DNA of 64,000 nt. Source: Icerya purchasi (Eukaryota > Arthropoda > Insecta > Hemiptera > Monophlebidae). The notes under the pieces are model-generated. The model saw nothing but the letters and a program-made list of their open reading frames with translations, ran no database searches and was not told the DNA's origin. The first letter of the stretch is position 1; each line of letters starts with the position of its first letter. Shown here in pieces: positions 13,008 to 24,551 of the stretch. Location of the stretch: positions 555,170,826-555,234,825 of the forward strand of contig CM077115.1 in assembly GCA_039619475.1 (NCBI GenBank), given 5' to 3'. Position numbers and translations under genes: made by a program.

Positions 13008-14710
13008 CAGATAACGAATGCGATCATTATATATAACCAAAACCGTAGGTAATAAAAGAAACTTCAGAGAACATGTCACAAATAAACTTGCTAAATACGA
13101 ATAAAAAAAGAAAGATATTAGAACTAAATTCAATTAATTTATATTAAGTTTTAAATGACGAAAAGCTGTTTATTACCCTTTAAATATGGCTGGCTGCATA
13201 TTAATCAGAGGGAAAAAGAACGATCAATAACGAATTTGACCGATTATTAATATTAATCATCTTCATTTGTTTTTTAATGCGAACAAAACTCCTAAATATA
13301 TATTGTATAAGTCCGTTTATTGATATTTCACATCGAAGTGGTTATTAATATTGAGAAATTGTGTAAAACAGGTCTTTGTTTTATTTTCAACAGCGGATCA
13401 TTACAACCTTTTCTGTCTCTATTCATTTTCATTTACTTTGCATTTGTGCTTACCTTCTGGAATTTATAAATATATCCCCTTAAATTTTATTAGATAATTA
13501 AACTTCGAATCAACATCTTTGTAAAACAACAGCCTTAGCAGTTTCGATTAAAATAAAACAAAAATAAAAAATTTTCATAAATAGTTTATCTGTATTTTGA
13601 ATTTTTTTGCTTCTACAAAAAAACATAATTGTTCTTAATAACCCGTACTTTATACTTATGCGTCAATATTAGTACTTTAATGAATAGTTAAAAACTTTTT
13701 AAAGCGAATAATGAAATATAGTTTAGTTCCTATTAAATAGTAGCGACCTTTCCGCCGATATATTATACAACCCCCCAAAAATATATTTGTTTCCAAAATT
13801 TCGAATTTTGAAGTTGAAACCCCGGATGCTCATTTTTAACTGTAATATTCGTGCCGCAAAAGGGGGGCGCGTCATTTTCGCACTTTTTTGAACTTTTTTC
13901 CAAAATGAAAGGTGGTTTCGTTTCCGAAAAAATAACGATGTTTCCATCGATACGCCACATGCTCGTAAAAAAAATATTTAATTCTAAAATTTCGAGCTTT
14001 TGGCGCTCTGAAGGTCTAAATATAAAGTAAGCTCGACTATATTTTTCCTCTAAAGCGCTCAGGTAAATTTTGGTTTTCTCAACTTTATCATTCGAGTTAT
14101 TACTTACATGAACGTATTTTTTTTTTTTTATTGTTTTTTGTCGAAAAGGGAGGGTTTAAATAATTTTTTTATATAATAAAAGAGCCTCTGCGTTTTTTGT
14201 TTCATATTTTGAATTTCGCTTTTAAAGAGTTATCTGGTCATGAGTTATGAATTTTTAAGTGATTTCTAGGGTTGCTTTAAATTGTTGACGGCTTTTTAAA
14301 TTTTTTCCGCCCAGGATAATCCATTATAGTAAAGTTTAAACTGAATTTTAATTGTGATGTATGTTCCAATTTTGAAATTTATAGGTCAAACCGTTCCTGA
14401 ATTATTGAATTTTATTTGATATTTTTGTTGTTCCTCAACCATCTCATAAGATACATTATATATGTATGGAATCCTAAAAAGTACCAGTTCATTGATGTAA
14501 ATACGAAGAGATTGGTGCGCGGAAATTGGCAAGTGAAACGAGCAGGAGGTGAAACCTCCCAGTGATTAGTAAATAATTTTTACAAAAACAGAAAATATAT
14601 TATTTAAATGAATATACCAACATGTTTTTGTAGTGGCGCACCTGTTCTGCTTATGTAAATTATTTATAAACTAAAATTAACATAATTAATAATTATTTCA
14701 AATAAATTAC
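11203..14710 (-). other. intron between exons 25 and 26
   Basis: It contains a TA microsatellite. The block at about 13740-14450 differs from its surroundings in having C/G runs (ccccccaaaa, ggggggcgcg) and gtcaaaccgttcctgaatta, and looks like an interspersed repeat. No protein is recognised in it; two overlapping short open frames there are not supported as genes. Confidence 0.45.
12954..13003. repeat. (AT)n microsatellite, about 25 units
   Basis: An uninterrupted AT run that creates a false Tyr-Ile repeat open frame on the minus strand. Confidence 0.95.
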
Positions 14711-14928
14711 CGCCTGAAATCTCGAAAAACTAAAGTTTCTAGTTCATGCAATCTTTTCACTTCTTGTTCGATTGTGTTGTACGAAGCGCCCAATGTACGT
14801 AAATCGTTAATTATTTTCGCTTGTTCGTACATTTCTTTCTCTAGGAGTTTCGAACGTTTTTTTGCATCTAATGGCATATCAGCAGGAAATATGTCGCTGT
14901 TCGAATGATGCTTTGATGTTAGACTTTC
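14711..14928 (-). CDS. tweek: tweek exon 25 of window
   Basis: A 218-nt exon, donor GTAATTT, phase 0 to 2. It encodes an amphipathic helical segment, KRSKLLEKEMYEQAKIINDL, RTLGASYNTIEQEVKRLHEL and VFRDFRR, matching EQAKVIDDLKKLGAS of human BLTP1. The acceptor (GAACTTTAAG) is weak but is the only one giving phase 0. Confidence 0.93.
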
Positions 14929-15107
14929 CTTAAAGTTCAAAATTGCGAAAAACGATAATTCAGTAATGACACGTAAATAACTGAATTTCAAAAAAATGAT
15001 ATGTTTATCAAACAAAGTACTGTACCAAGAAACAAACACTTTCACAAGATATTTCTTTACGTTTAAACAAATTTAACTTTTAGATTCAAATATTACATAT
15101 ATGCATA

Positions 15108-15130
15108 CGCACCCGCACCCGCACCCGCAC
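15108..15130 (+). repeat. (GCACCC)n short tandem repeat
   Basis: Three to four units of a GC-rich hexamer, unusual in this AT-rich background. Confidence 0.85.
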
Positions 15131-15344
15131 ATAAATATTCACATATCATTTTTATTACCGGAAGCTAGCTAATGTACACGGTGATCTTAGTACTTCTGCA
15201 CTATAGGAAGAGTACGCGCGTAAACCTGTAATTAGGTTATTTTTATATTTTCTTTTATTTCACAGTTGTGCCCATTTCGATCTACTGCTGGATGTAGGTA
15301 ATTCCTTGGCGGGATAAGTTTGACCTAATCTCTCATGCTGGCCA

Positions 15345-15658
15345 GGCAAATTGGGACATGTATTTTATACCTGCTGCCAAGTTTTCATGGTAACCATTCT
15401 ACGTAACGCTAGTGTACACGCAGGACTACACTGGGAAATAATTGCAATCATTTGTTATTGTCCCGTGTGTGTCTGCCGACTATGCATCAAACTAACGCGC
15501 ACATATGGTGGTAGTATACGTGGTGGTTTGTCATTGTTTACCACATGACTATTAGCGATTATTTAATTATTTTTATAATTTCTGTCGTTGCCCGGGGTCG
15601 AACTCAAGACATCTGTAACGGAAGTCGAGTGCTCTAACAACTAGGCTATCGCGACGAC
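15345..15658 (-). mobile_element. tRNA-derived SINE, copy on minus strand
   Basis: On the reverse strand it begins GTCGTCGCGATAGCCTAGTT (box A region). It then has GAGTTCGACCCC (box B), the shared core GACAAACCACCACGTAT and TCCTGCGTGTACACTAGCGT. It aligns with the copies at 24.0 and 51.05 kb. Homology fades near 15370, so the 3' end is approximate. Confidence 0.8.
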
Positions 15659-16812
15659 TTTTAGTGATTATTTATACATACACATTATCTAAACTAATGA
15701 ATCCTAGACCGAATTTGGATATGCAGAAATCTTAATAATTAGCCAAACATAAGGTAAGGTTATATTGTGAAATTATGCGGAGAAATTTTCCATTTATTAT
15801 ACGAGTACGACAAGAATAATATTAATAATAATAAGAAGAAGAAAAAAATAGATTTCGTGTATTTTGCAAAGGTTCACTTTTATTTAAAAAATATATATGT
15901 ATATATAAAAAAAGATATGTACAGAAAGTTACCGAATTATAGCAGAATATATAGAACAAAATTAACCACTTTTTTGTAAAAACCTTTATATTAAAAATTG
16001 ATTTTTCTTTACTTTCGTTTCGGGTAATTAATGATTTGAATAATTAAGGACACTACACGAATCAATTATTTGTGATTTTTGATGATTGCATATCACACCA
16101 TACCCAGTGAACACAGTATATATATTTTATTTTTTTTTTAATTGCGGTCATTCAGCATAAGTCCCTAAAATTACCTTCCACCTCCCTGTTTTCTTTTGCT
16201 TCCTGAGTTTTATTATAATTTCGGTATTCTAATAACAATTGCCTGTTTAAATCTTTCTCTTGGAATAAAAGAAAAAATCGATTTGAAAAAAAATTCTGTC
16301 ATGCTCAATACCGACAAAGGTTCGTTCAATTTTAAATTTACGAAGTAGTAATGCGGTGATTGATTGCACACCTATAAATTCTGGTGTTAGTAAAATAAAT
16401 CAATTTTAACAAATCTAACAAAACTAAAAATATAACTTTATTTTTTATATATATTTCAGAAGTTCAATAAATATATTTTTTTAAACAAAAAAACGTTAGA
16501 ATCAAAAAAACAACTTTAATGTGGGAAATAAAGATTACGCAGTTAAAAACGATAAGAAACAGGTATAATAAAAGAACATTATAAAAACATAATAGCTAAA
16601 CAAATGAAAAAAAAAAAGATAAAAAAGAAGTAAAATAAATAAAATAATAGGAAGAACCAATAAATCGCATCAACGTAATGATACGAATTGAATCATGAAA
16701 AGCTGGCGAGATTTTGGACTGCGCTACTATATGTAACAGAACAAGAGCTATAAAAAGCGAAAAAAATGGCTGAGTAAACTTTTTGAAATATAAGGAGAGA
16801 GACGGATATTAC
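15659..16812 (-). other. intron between exons 24 and 25, remainder
   Basis: AT-rich. The short open frame at 15767-15979 is low-complexity Lys/Asn/Tyr sequence with no recognisable motif. No gene or element is seen. Confidence 0.5.
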
Positions 16813-17003
16813 CTGAGAATTATTAGTATTATCATCCGCATCATCGCTATCGTAACAAGCTGTTAGAGTATCATCCTCTTGAACTCCAGTTAGCATGGTT
16901 AATGTATGACCCAGTGCAGACAGTTGTTTTCCAATATTAACATCCAGATGTATATCAACACCTTCCATTTGCCACTGAACATTTAGGAACCATTTGGCGC
17001 TTT
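16813..17003 (-). CDS. tweek: tweek exon 24 of window
   Basis: A 191-nt exon between AGTTATTTTTAG and GTAATATCC, phase 1 to 0. Joined to exon 23 it reads KLETESAKWFLNVQWQMEGV, then DIHLDVNIGKQLSALGHTLT and an acidic Asp-rich tail. The open frame runs further upstream, but homology and the strong acceptor fix the start here. Confidence 0.95.
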
Positions 17004-18055
17004 CTAAAAATAACTTAATTAATTCATCAATTTGAACGATAAAACGCAAATACAATATTAACACCCGCCTTAATTTAACATCAAATTCAAGTCAGAATAT
17101 GCGAATAGTGTGATTGTAACTTTAGATATTTTCACGGAAAAATATATCAATTCACCATTTTATATGTTCCACACAGAGCGGCGCATCGATGTACCGAAAA
17201 ATATATGTATTCTTACGGGCCATTTCGGTACATCAATGAGCTGTTTTATTGTTTTTTTTTTTGAAGGTCGGCACAAGGGGTGTATCAAATAACCTAATTA
17301 TATACATAAACTGTCTTATATTTCATAGATGTCCAGCGAGAATTTTATTAAATGAAGACACATCTACAACAGTTCAATATAAACATTTTTAATCAAAACT
17401 ACAACTCTAGCCAGTTTTGCTTTTACGATTGATAAATAAAACCAACTTCAACACGAACGTAATTTATCTTCACGAACTGTATTATTTAATTCAACGCATA
17501 TTAAGTTTCTGCGGCATAAAAAAATACTTTTAACAATACGAGCCAAATTCGTAATAATTATAAGCATCTTTTCAATTAGAACTTCGATTAACGAATAAAC
17601 GACCACATTTCATGATTCCGAAAAGTCCAATTTAAAATATTTAATATACTAAGAACAGCTGAAAAAGTGAGATCTGAAAAGTGTAAAGGAAATGTAATTT
17701 ACCTCAAATATTGGGAAAAATAAAATTCTCTTTTTAATTCCATTTCGTCAGTAACAAAATTGATCAAAATAAACTTTTAATTGTTTTTTAGCTGTTTTAT
17801 TTGTTTCGACTACTTGTAAACAAAATTCAGTCACAATCGGCCGTTAAATACTATCTCGTAGTTTGTATTTCTCTACACTGCGTGGTTATAGACTATTTAT
17901 TCGTTTAAACTTAAATATAATTTTTAATATATTTAATATTGAAAAATACATATGAAAGGAGTATAGATTTTCTTACACTATACTTATGCGGTTGATAAAT
18001 GATAAAGTAAATACCTAAATATTTCCTCTTATGGAAAAAAATAAATTAAATGTAC
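17004..18055 (-). other. intron between exons 23 and 24
   Basis: No element or gene is recognised. The open frame upstream of exon 24 continues into this intron but is not conserved. Confidence 0.6.
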
Positions 18056-18344
18056 CTGTTTCCAATTTCTGAGTAGTTGTGCGACTACACACTTCGTAGG
18101 TTCCTTCGGATACCGAACAGAAATTCATTAAAACTTCAGCAAATTCATTAGTGATATCAGGTTTCCAATCATCCAAAGATGTTTCGAAATCATCAGCGAA
18201 TCTCAGACACAAGCCGATGAAGCGACCTTTACTAACCAGCGAACCCGCGCTACAAGCTGATATGCTGGTTGATTCTAATGTTATTACTACTGCTGAACAC
18301 GATTCATTTTCGGAAAATAGTGATCGATTTAATCCCCAGGTAGT
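18056..18344 (-). CDS. tweek: tweek exon 23 of window
   Basis: A 289-nt exon between TTTTTCGTCAG and GTACATT, phase 0 to 1. It encodes AVVITLESTSISACSAGSLV, SKGRFIGLCLRFADDFETSL, DDWKPDI and GTYEVCSRTT. This is the best-conserved exon in the window. Confidence 0.98.
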
Positions 18345-18719
18345 CTGACGAAAAACAAAATCAAACAATAAAATATAAATAAATCGAAAAATTATACAAT
18401 CATTAATAAGACCAAGATTTTCCTGCCGATTAACTATAACGTTCCTTAATTTTGGTAATCAGACGAGAATCAATAATACATACAGGCAAAATTTATGATT
18501 TTCTTATCAGTTTCTTTACAATTTACATTATCACATTATTTTGCATTTTTTTGGTTAAATATTCTCTTTTTTTTTTCTATCCTATTTTTCCTATTACTAA
18601 ATATGAAAAAAATAAAACCATAAGAAAGTAAAGGTACGCAGAAAAAGAAAAAAAAATTAATTAAATTGACAATTAATGATTAAATTAACGAACAAATTTT
18701 GCAAATTAAAAACACTTAC
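18345..18719 (-). other. intron between exons 22 and 23
   Basis: AT-rich; nothing is recognised in it. Confidence 0.6.
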
Positions 18720-18836
18720 AAGTGGTAATGGGTTTAATGGAACACAAATTCCCATATCTTCAACCGTTAATTGTAAAAACAATATACCTAGATTGGACGG
18801 AGCAGTTATTTTTTCCAACGATATTTTTTCGTACGC
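18720..18836 (-). CDS. tweek: tweek exon 22 of window
   Basis: A 117-nt exon (39 codons, phase 0 to 0) between GTTATTTTAG and GTAAGTG. It encodes SNLGILFLQLTVEDMGICVP followed by LNPLPL, matching LFLQLTV-DLGICLP of human BLTP1. Confidence 0.96.
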
Positions 18837-19154
18837 CTAAAATAACAAAAATTCAAAAATTCTTCTGCTTAAAAAAGAAACATGCATAAAAATAAAATCA
18901 AGGTGGTGAAAAACATTTCTTGTAATTAAAATGCTTAAAACAGTTTTGATTAGGGACATTGCGATCGTGCAAAATTTTCACCCTTTCAGGATCTTTTCTT
19001 AAGATTGTCTCTGTTAGATTTCACAAAACTACGCAAAATTCGTACTTAATTCATAACAATTATGTAGAGAAAAAAAAAATTTTTAAATTTATTTATAACT
19101 TACATAACTAAATATCATCATCGTGAGCAAATCAGACTTTTGAAGTTTACAATA

Positions 19155-20826
19155 CACAAGGGATGATCACAAAGAAACCAAACTTTTCGCCACGTGAGAA
19201 AACTGGTTTTCATTTTAAATGAATGTTACAACCTCCGCCTAACAAACGAGCTATCCTCAGAATCACTACTTCGTCTGGTAGTGTTTTTATGCGTGTTTGA
19301 ATCGAGGTCGTCTGTGTACGGTTTGCGATATGTATAAGGGGTGATTAAAAAAGAACCTTACTTCTCGCATTGTTAGTCACCTAAGCGAGCTAGCAAATTG
19401 GTTTTCATCTTAAATGAATGTTACAATTTTCCTGTATCCAATGAGTTACCGTTAAAATCGCTATCTCGTCAAGTAATACATATTTTTGTACATGTTTAAA
19501 TTGAAGTCGTCCGTTAACGGTTCGCAATCTGTATTTTGCAACCATGTCCACTGCTGAACAGCGTGCTAACATTTAATGCGATAAAAACAGTCTGAGGTAA
19601 GTCCGTTAAACGTGCGCTAGTCTATTTATGGTACAATTGTTTCAAAAATGGCCGAGATCCGCTCGAAGATGATGAAAGAAACGGTCGTGCGTACACTTCT
19701 CGCGATCCTGATTACAATTCCAAAATTCAAGACTCGATCAGACCAAATCAGCAGTTAACTATCCGTGAAATATTGTCGAAACTAAATATCCAGCTTTGGT
19801 TCAGAGCAGTTCATTTGCATAACGACTTGAAAATGTCTAGAATTGCCGCTCATTTTGTCCCGAGGTTATTCACAGTTAACCAACAAGAATTTCGCCTCGA
19901 AATTTCGCGTTAGTTGTTGGAAAGGTGCGGACACGAGCCTGCACTTTTGTCGAAAATCATTACAGGTGATGAAACATGGGTCTACAAATACGATCCTGAA
20001 ACAAAGGTTCAGTCAACCCAATGGATCACGCTATGCAAACCACTGAGACGGGAAAAAACTCGAATGCAGCGTTCGTCACTGAAATGCTTGCTCATTGTTT
20101 TCTTTTTGACGACCAAGGAGTCGTTTATCACGAATTTGTCCGCTCGGGACAAAAAGTGAATACTGTGTTTTATCGCAATGTCCTTAGAAAATAACGTGAA
20201 AATGTTCGGAGACTGCGATCTGAAAAATGGAGAGAAAATTGGTACCTCCGTCACAATAACGCACCCAGTTACTCAGCCATTCTCATCTAAGAGTACTTTG
20301 CATTAATTCAACTTCCAGTTTTGCCTCACACCTTACTCTTCCGACATGGCGCCGTACAATTTTTAGTTATTTGAGCAAATGAAGTCAGCTCTGAAAGATA
20401 AACTGGTTCCAATCCATCGCAGAAATTTAAACAGCGGCAAACTAAACTATTCGAAATATCTCGCGAGCATAGTTCACTGAGTATTTTAAAAACTTGACCA
20501 TTCGTTGGGCAGAAATGTGCAAATAAAAAAGGAGAATATTTCGAAGGGGACCTAGACTTACATGGGATTTCGCTTAAAGTTCATGGAATCCCGCGGGAAT
20601 AATTTTTTATAATATTTTTAAGATAATTTTTTCTTTGATAAAACGCATCGCAAAATATTTCAATGTGTCTGCATTCAGTTGATCATAATTTGAGAACCAC
20701 TAAACAATGAAGGTTCGGCGTATAATTTTTGAAGTTATAGCGTTCATTTAAGAAGAAAATGAGCTCACTAATTGGCACAGGTGAGTCATAATGCAAAAAG
20801 TTCGTCGTATTTTTCATTATCCCTCG
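19155..20826 (+). mobile_element. decayed mariner element with duplicated 5' end
   Basis: The ends flank with TA and share an imperfect inverted repeat: cacaagggatgatcacaaag at left, and cgagggataatgaaaaata when the right end is reversed. Inside is a mariner transposase remnant. The first ~180 bp (19155-19333) recur in diverged form at 19334-19540. Both carry GGG-TGAT, GTTTTCAT-TTAAATGAATG and a TTTGAA-GTCGTC word, so the element has two 5' ends in tandem. Confidence 0.75.
19560..20500 (+). pseudogene. mariner transposase remnant
   Basis: The catalytic D motif reads ITGDETWVYKYDPETKVQST near 19960-20017, then TQW. The second region reads LLIVFF near 20089, and a damaged HHDNAPSHS equivalent lies near 20253. 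Several stops and frameshifts break the frame, so it is not functional. The mariner assignment is firm from the DETWVY-YDPETK signature. Confidence 0.85.
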
Positions 20827-21410
20827 TATCTCATTCTATTTTCTTTTTTCAGTCCATCTAGTTATTAATGTTAATTTTAATATCATCGATTTGAAAAAGA
20901 GAAATTCAATACAGTATGATGGGAAACAAAATATATTTTAGATACAATAATCTGTTGTAATTCTAGTCAAATTGCGGATTACGAAGTAAAAATTTTTCGA
21001 AAAAAATTAAGAAAACAGGCGCGAGCTCAGCTAATTATAATAAGTTTATCAAAAAACAAAAGTGTACTATAAAACAAATGATTTTTATCGTCTCCGACAA
21101 ATGTTGCGAGTCTGAGAGGTATTGTAAGAAACACTGGCTACTGTTCTGGTAATAGTGCGAGTGTACGGGGTAATAAATCGAAAGTAGCTATCCGTTAAAT
21201 GTTCCGGAGCTTGTCACATTACACGTTACGTAATTTAGTTCCCTACGTCAAATCGATTTAAATTATTTTAATCAGACGAGTAACACATTTAAATTTTATA
21301 CGGAAAATTCTGAAACTTAAAGAACCTTCTGCAAAAAATAAAACATTTGACCATTAAAATTGGAAATTAAAAGTCTATTTAATTAAAGAACTACTCGAAT
21401 GATAATTTTT

Positions 21411-21413
21411 CTT

Positions 21414-21445
<32 letters not shown>
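21411..21445. repeat. (TA)n microsatellite
   Basis: A TA run with one C interruption, about 120 nt downstream of exon 21 in the transcript direction. Confidence 0.9.
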
Positions 21446-21562
21446 CGAAACCAAATTGACATATTTGCCAAAATTCATAACTTCTGCATAAATAAAAAAT
21501 GTACCGAAAAAGTAATTTCTTTTTATATTTGCATTAACGAAATTTATAAAATTAATAAATAC

Positions 21563-21771
21563 CTGCTGAGTAGCTGTCAGAACTTCTTTATTCAAAATGG
21601 CCCGTTGTTCGTTCCAGTATTCGTAAGCATTTTTATAATTCAACCAAACCAATATAGCTTTATCAACAGCAATCGGTTGAATATATATTAAAGGTCTACG
21701 CAATGTAATCAATATCACCTCTTTGTCCTCGCCTTCGCCAACCATTTCGCCTTGAAATGCATTTCTTAAAC
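21563..21771 (-). CDS. tweek: tweek exon 21 of window
   Basis: A 209-nt exon between CTTCGCTAG and GTATTTATT, phase 1 to 0. It encodes GLRNAFQGEMVGEGEDKEV (the first Gly codon is split with exon 20), RPLIYIQPIAVDKAILVWLN and YKNAYEYWNEQRAILNKEV. The WLNYK-AYD/EYWNEQR motif is diagnostic of BLTP1. Confidence 0.97.
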
Positions 21772-23124
21772 CTAGCGAAGATTACACAGGTTTTTACTAC
21801 AATTAAAGTTAATAAAGTTAATCGTGTCAAATAGAGCTAATCGATATTTCGCTAAATAATTGCACGCGCATACAAACACACGAAGTGTATTCCATAATAT
21901 TACTTTGGAAGGTTCAAATCATTTAAAAACAAAACTAATTCGATCCCGCTAAATAAAAAGAACATTTTTAAACGAACCTTCTAGTTATTTCAATATAATC
22001 TAATACTGAAAACACCTAAAAGCCGACATTACAGAGTACGGGGGGGGGGGGGGGATGATTCTATTATTCATAAATTATTTACTTCAAGAAAATTTCGAAT
22101 ACAATTATCAGATAATATGTGCAGAGATTTGTAACAGAAAGAAATATATACAAAAAGAAAAAAGTAAATATATAAATAAATCACACGTTAATATTATTCC
22201 AATTAATCGCAGAACCGTAGCAAAATTGATTGTCCTTACTTATAACTTTTCGCTTGTTTCCCCCACCATCGACTGGTTTATTATTCAGAAAAATTTTATT
22301 TAACTGTACATTTTGATTACTAATTAATATCAAAAACAAAAACCGACACAAATCAACAACAAAACTACATTTTTTATATTTCTAACCATATTATGCAGTT
22401 TCAATTACCTATTATCACAATTAATAATGATTCATACTTATCGGTTAGTTTGAATCCGAATACACGCTACAAAAGAGAAAGAGAAGTCGCTAAATTATAA
22501 TTTTAGGAAATATTTTACGCGCAAAATAAGTCCTAAAACTTTTTTGTTAGCGATATTTATAAGCCTATAAATTTTTTGTGGAACTAGACCTACTCTCTAT
22601 ATTAACAACAGAAACAACAACCAGTTTTAAAATGAAAATTAACGGAATTTTACTTACGAATAATAGGAAACTAGAATGCAGAAAAATTAAAAATACTTGT
22701 CAAATAATACAAAATTCAGTCTTATTATTACAAGTTCGTTTAGGCATGAAAAAATGCGCCCTTATTCGTAAAATCAGAAAATATTAGCTCCCAGCTTTTT
22801 CTACAAATTAACAAATTTCAACGAAATTTTTTTTAAATAACGCCGAAAGAATTACGAACTTTTTGATTTTAAATTACATTTTAAAAGCGAGATTTTTTTC
22901 TGAAAACTTTTAAAAAATATCACGCCCTTTAATTTATAAACGTTTATTATGACTATCGTCATACGAACAAAGTATAAAAAAAAATAAAAACTGTTGCTAG
23001 CCAGAAGAAAAATACAAATTTTGGCACACAACATTCACTGAGAAAATCTACTTCATTCCCATGTAATAGTTTACGTAAGATTTAAAATAATGCACTGTAA
23101 AGTATTAAAAAACATTATTTTTAC
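21772..23124 (-). other. intron between exons 20 and 21
   Basis: It contains a run of 15 G at 22040-22054 (15 C in the transcript), striking in an AT-rich region. The short open frames at 22055-22787 have no recognisable motif. Confidence 0.5.
22040..22054 (+). repeat. G15 homopolymer
   Basis: Fifteen consecutive G residues; its length is likely to be polymorphic and subject to sequencing error. Confidence 0.9.
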
Positions 23125-23374
23125 CTATGCTAGTCTTAAAAAATGCGAATTGTTGAAATTCCGGATCGGCTTCTTCAAATAAAGCGTTCCGTATTAATTG
23201 ACCCAAACATAAGTTAACATCAAACTGCGTTTTAACAAATATTTTAGCCGTCGTTGATGATTGAACTGAAGCGCCAGATACGTTCTGGACACGATTAGAA
23301 AGCTGAAATTCAACTGAACCAGTTTCAAATCGAACCGCGCAATTTGTAGGTGTTGTTGCAGTTAATTGAATTCT
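23125..23374 (-). CDS. tweek: tweek exon 20 of window
   Basis: A 250-nt exon between ATTTTTACAG and GTAAAAAT, phase 0 to 1. It encodes RIQLTATTPTNCAVRFETGS, VEFQLSNRVQNVSG, QFDVNLCLGQLI and FEEADPEFQQFAFFKTSI. Every block has a clear counterpart in human BLTP1. Confidence 0.97.
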
Positions 23375-23459
23375 CTGTAAAAATATTTCCGTAATTGGGT
23401 ATTATAAATGCACTTGATTCTTTGCAACATATCGTACAGTAATTCATTTTTTTTTTTTT

Positions 23460-23790
23460 TGTCGTTTAAATTGAAGTACGACGTGGACTAACAAAAGTGG
23501 ATTTAAGTACTCTGGAGAAAAAACAAAGTCGTTCACTTCTGTAAAATTTAACATCGTAACTGTTCTGTAAAAATTTACCCAAACAATTTATTAGTAACAG
23601 AAATCGAGACAACAAAATATTTAGTATTTATTTTGGATAATCAATTTTTGTGGAGGCAGCATATATCTAGAAGTTATTGAGCACAATGTACGGAGCTCAT
23701 TCATCGCTACTCCAAGTTTATTAAGTTCAGATTTGGTCAAAGTGCGATATGGAGCCCCACTACATCAGCCATTGGTTTCTGTTTTATTCG
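23460..23790 (+). pseudogene. small LINE reverse transcriptase remnant
   Basis: The translation fragments FVEAAYI, LIHRYSKFIKFRFG and a damaged ILDNQFLWRQHIS-like stretch resemble the segment after the RT core of Jockey/CR1 elements. It is very decayed, and the family is uncertain. Confidence 0.3.
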
Positions 23791-23986
23791 GTGCAAACCA
23801 CAATATTCAAAAGAAATAAAAATATAAACACATTTAATATTATTATTGTAAACCGCGCGATTGTATAAGACCAATTTATATTTCCAGATTTGACGGTAAT
23901 ATTAGCTTTTGTTCAATATTTTCAACTGCCGCCTAGTATAATATTCAGTTTGGGGCTAACGTTTAATTAGTTTCTATGTGCAAAAA

Positions 23987-24345
23987 GTCGTCGTGATAGC
24001 CCCTTAACTTCCGTTACGGAGGTGACGGGTTCGATCCCGAGCGACGACAGAACTTATTACAAGAATTAAATAAATAATCGCTAATAATCACGTGGAAGGC
24101 AATGGAAAACCACCACATACAACATCATATGCGCGCTAGGTCAGTACACAGGAGACACACACGGGACTGCATTTGTATATCGATAAATCAAACGATTACT
24201 ATCAGTTCCAAATTAAGTCTTGCGTGTGTACAACTGCGTTGCATATAACAATTGCCTAGTACACTATGCCTATGTCTGTACTGCTGAGATGTACGAATAG
24301 GTAGTCGCCAACGCTCAGAAGCTGAGTATGGCACTATAAAGAAGA
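23987..24345 (+). mobile_element. tRNA-derived SINE, copy with deleted box A
   Basis: It starts GTCGTCGTGATAGCC, lacks about 20 bases around box A, and keeps box B as GGGTTCGATCCC. Then follow the shared core (cacgtggaaggcaatggaaa, accaccac) and a body matching the 51.05-kb copy to near GCTCAGAAGCTGAGTATGGC. The loss of box A suggests a dead copy. Confidence 0.85.
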
Positions 24346-24500
24346 ACGACAAATCAAATCAATCTCGTGGTGATTTCGTCGAAAGAATGCATCATCTTCT
24401 TTAAGTTACAGGTACACATTAGCGATCAAAAACTTCAATAGAAACGTTGGTTTTTAACGTCACATCTACCTTCTTCGAATAATAGTGCTTATCGAACATC

Positions 24501-24507
24501 TATAAAA

Positions 24508-24511
<4 letters not shown>
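24501..24511 (+). repeat. target-site duplication of Jockey LINE, 3' side
   Basis: The sequence tataaaacaga is repeated exactly at 26548-26558, on the other side of the LINE. Confidence 0.8.

Positions 24512-24551
<40 letters not shown>

Noticed and set aside
12924..13133. Open frames rich in Tyr-Ile repeats (also 51634-51912 and 62669-63044)
   Set aside because: They are translations of TA or TA/CA microsatellites. The exon 4 frame lies in a different phase from the 51.6-kb one.
17703..17727. Apparent 25-nt microexon with matching phases, combined with a longer exon 24 starting at 17068
   Set aside because: It would insert about 30 residues (EFYFSQYLRRVLILYLRF and more) absent from the conserved family sequence. 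Exon 24 has a better acceptor at TTATTTTTAG, and exon 23 joins it directly in frame with good homology.
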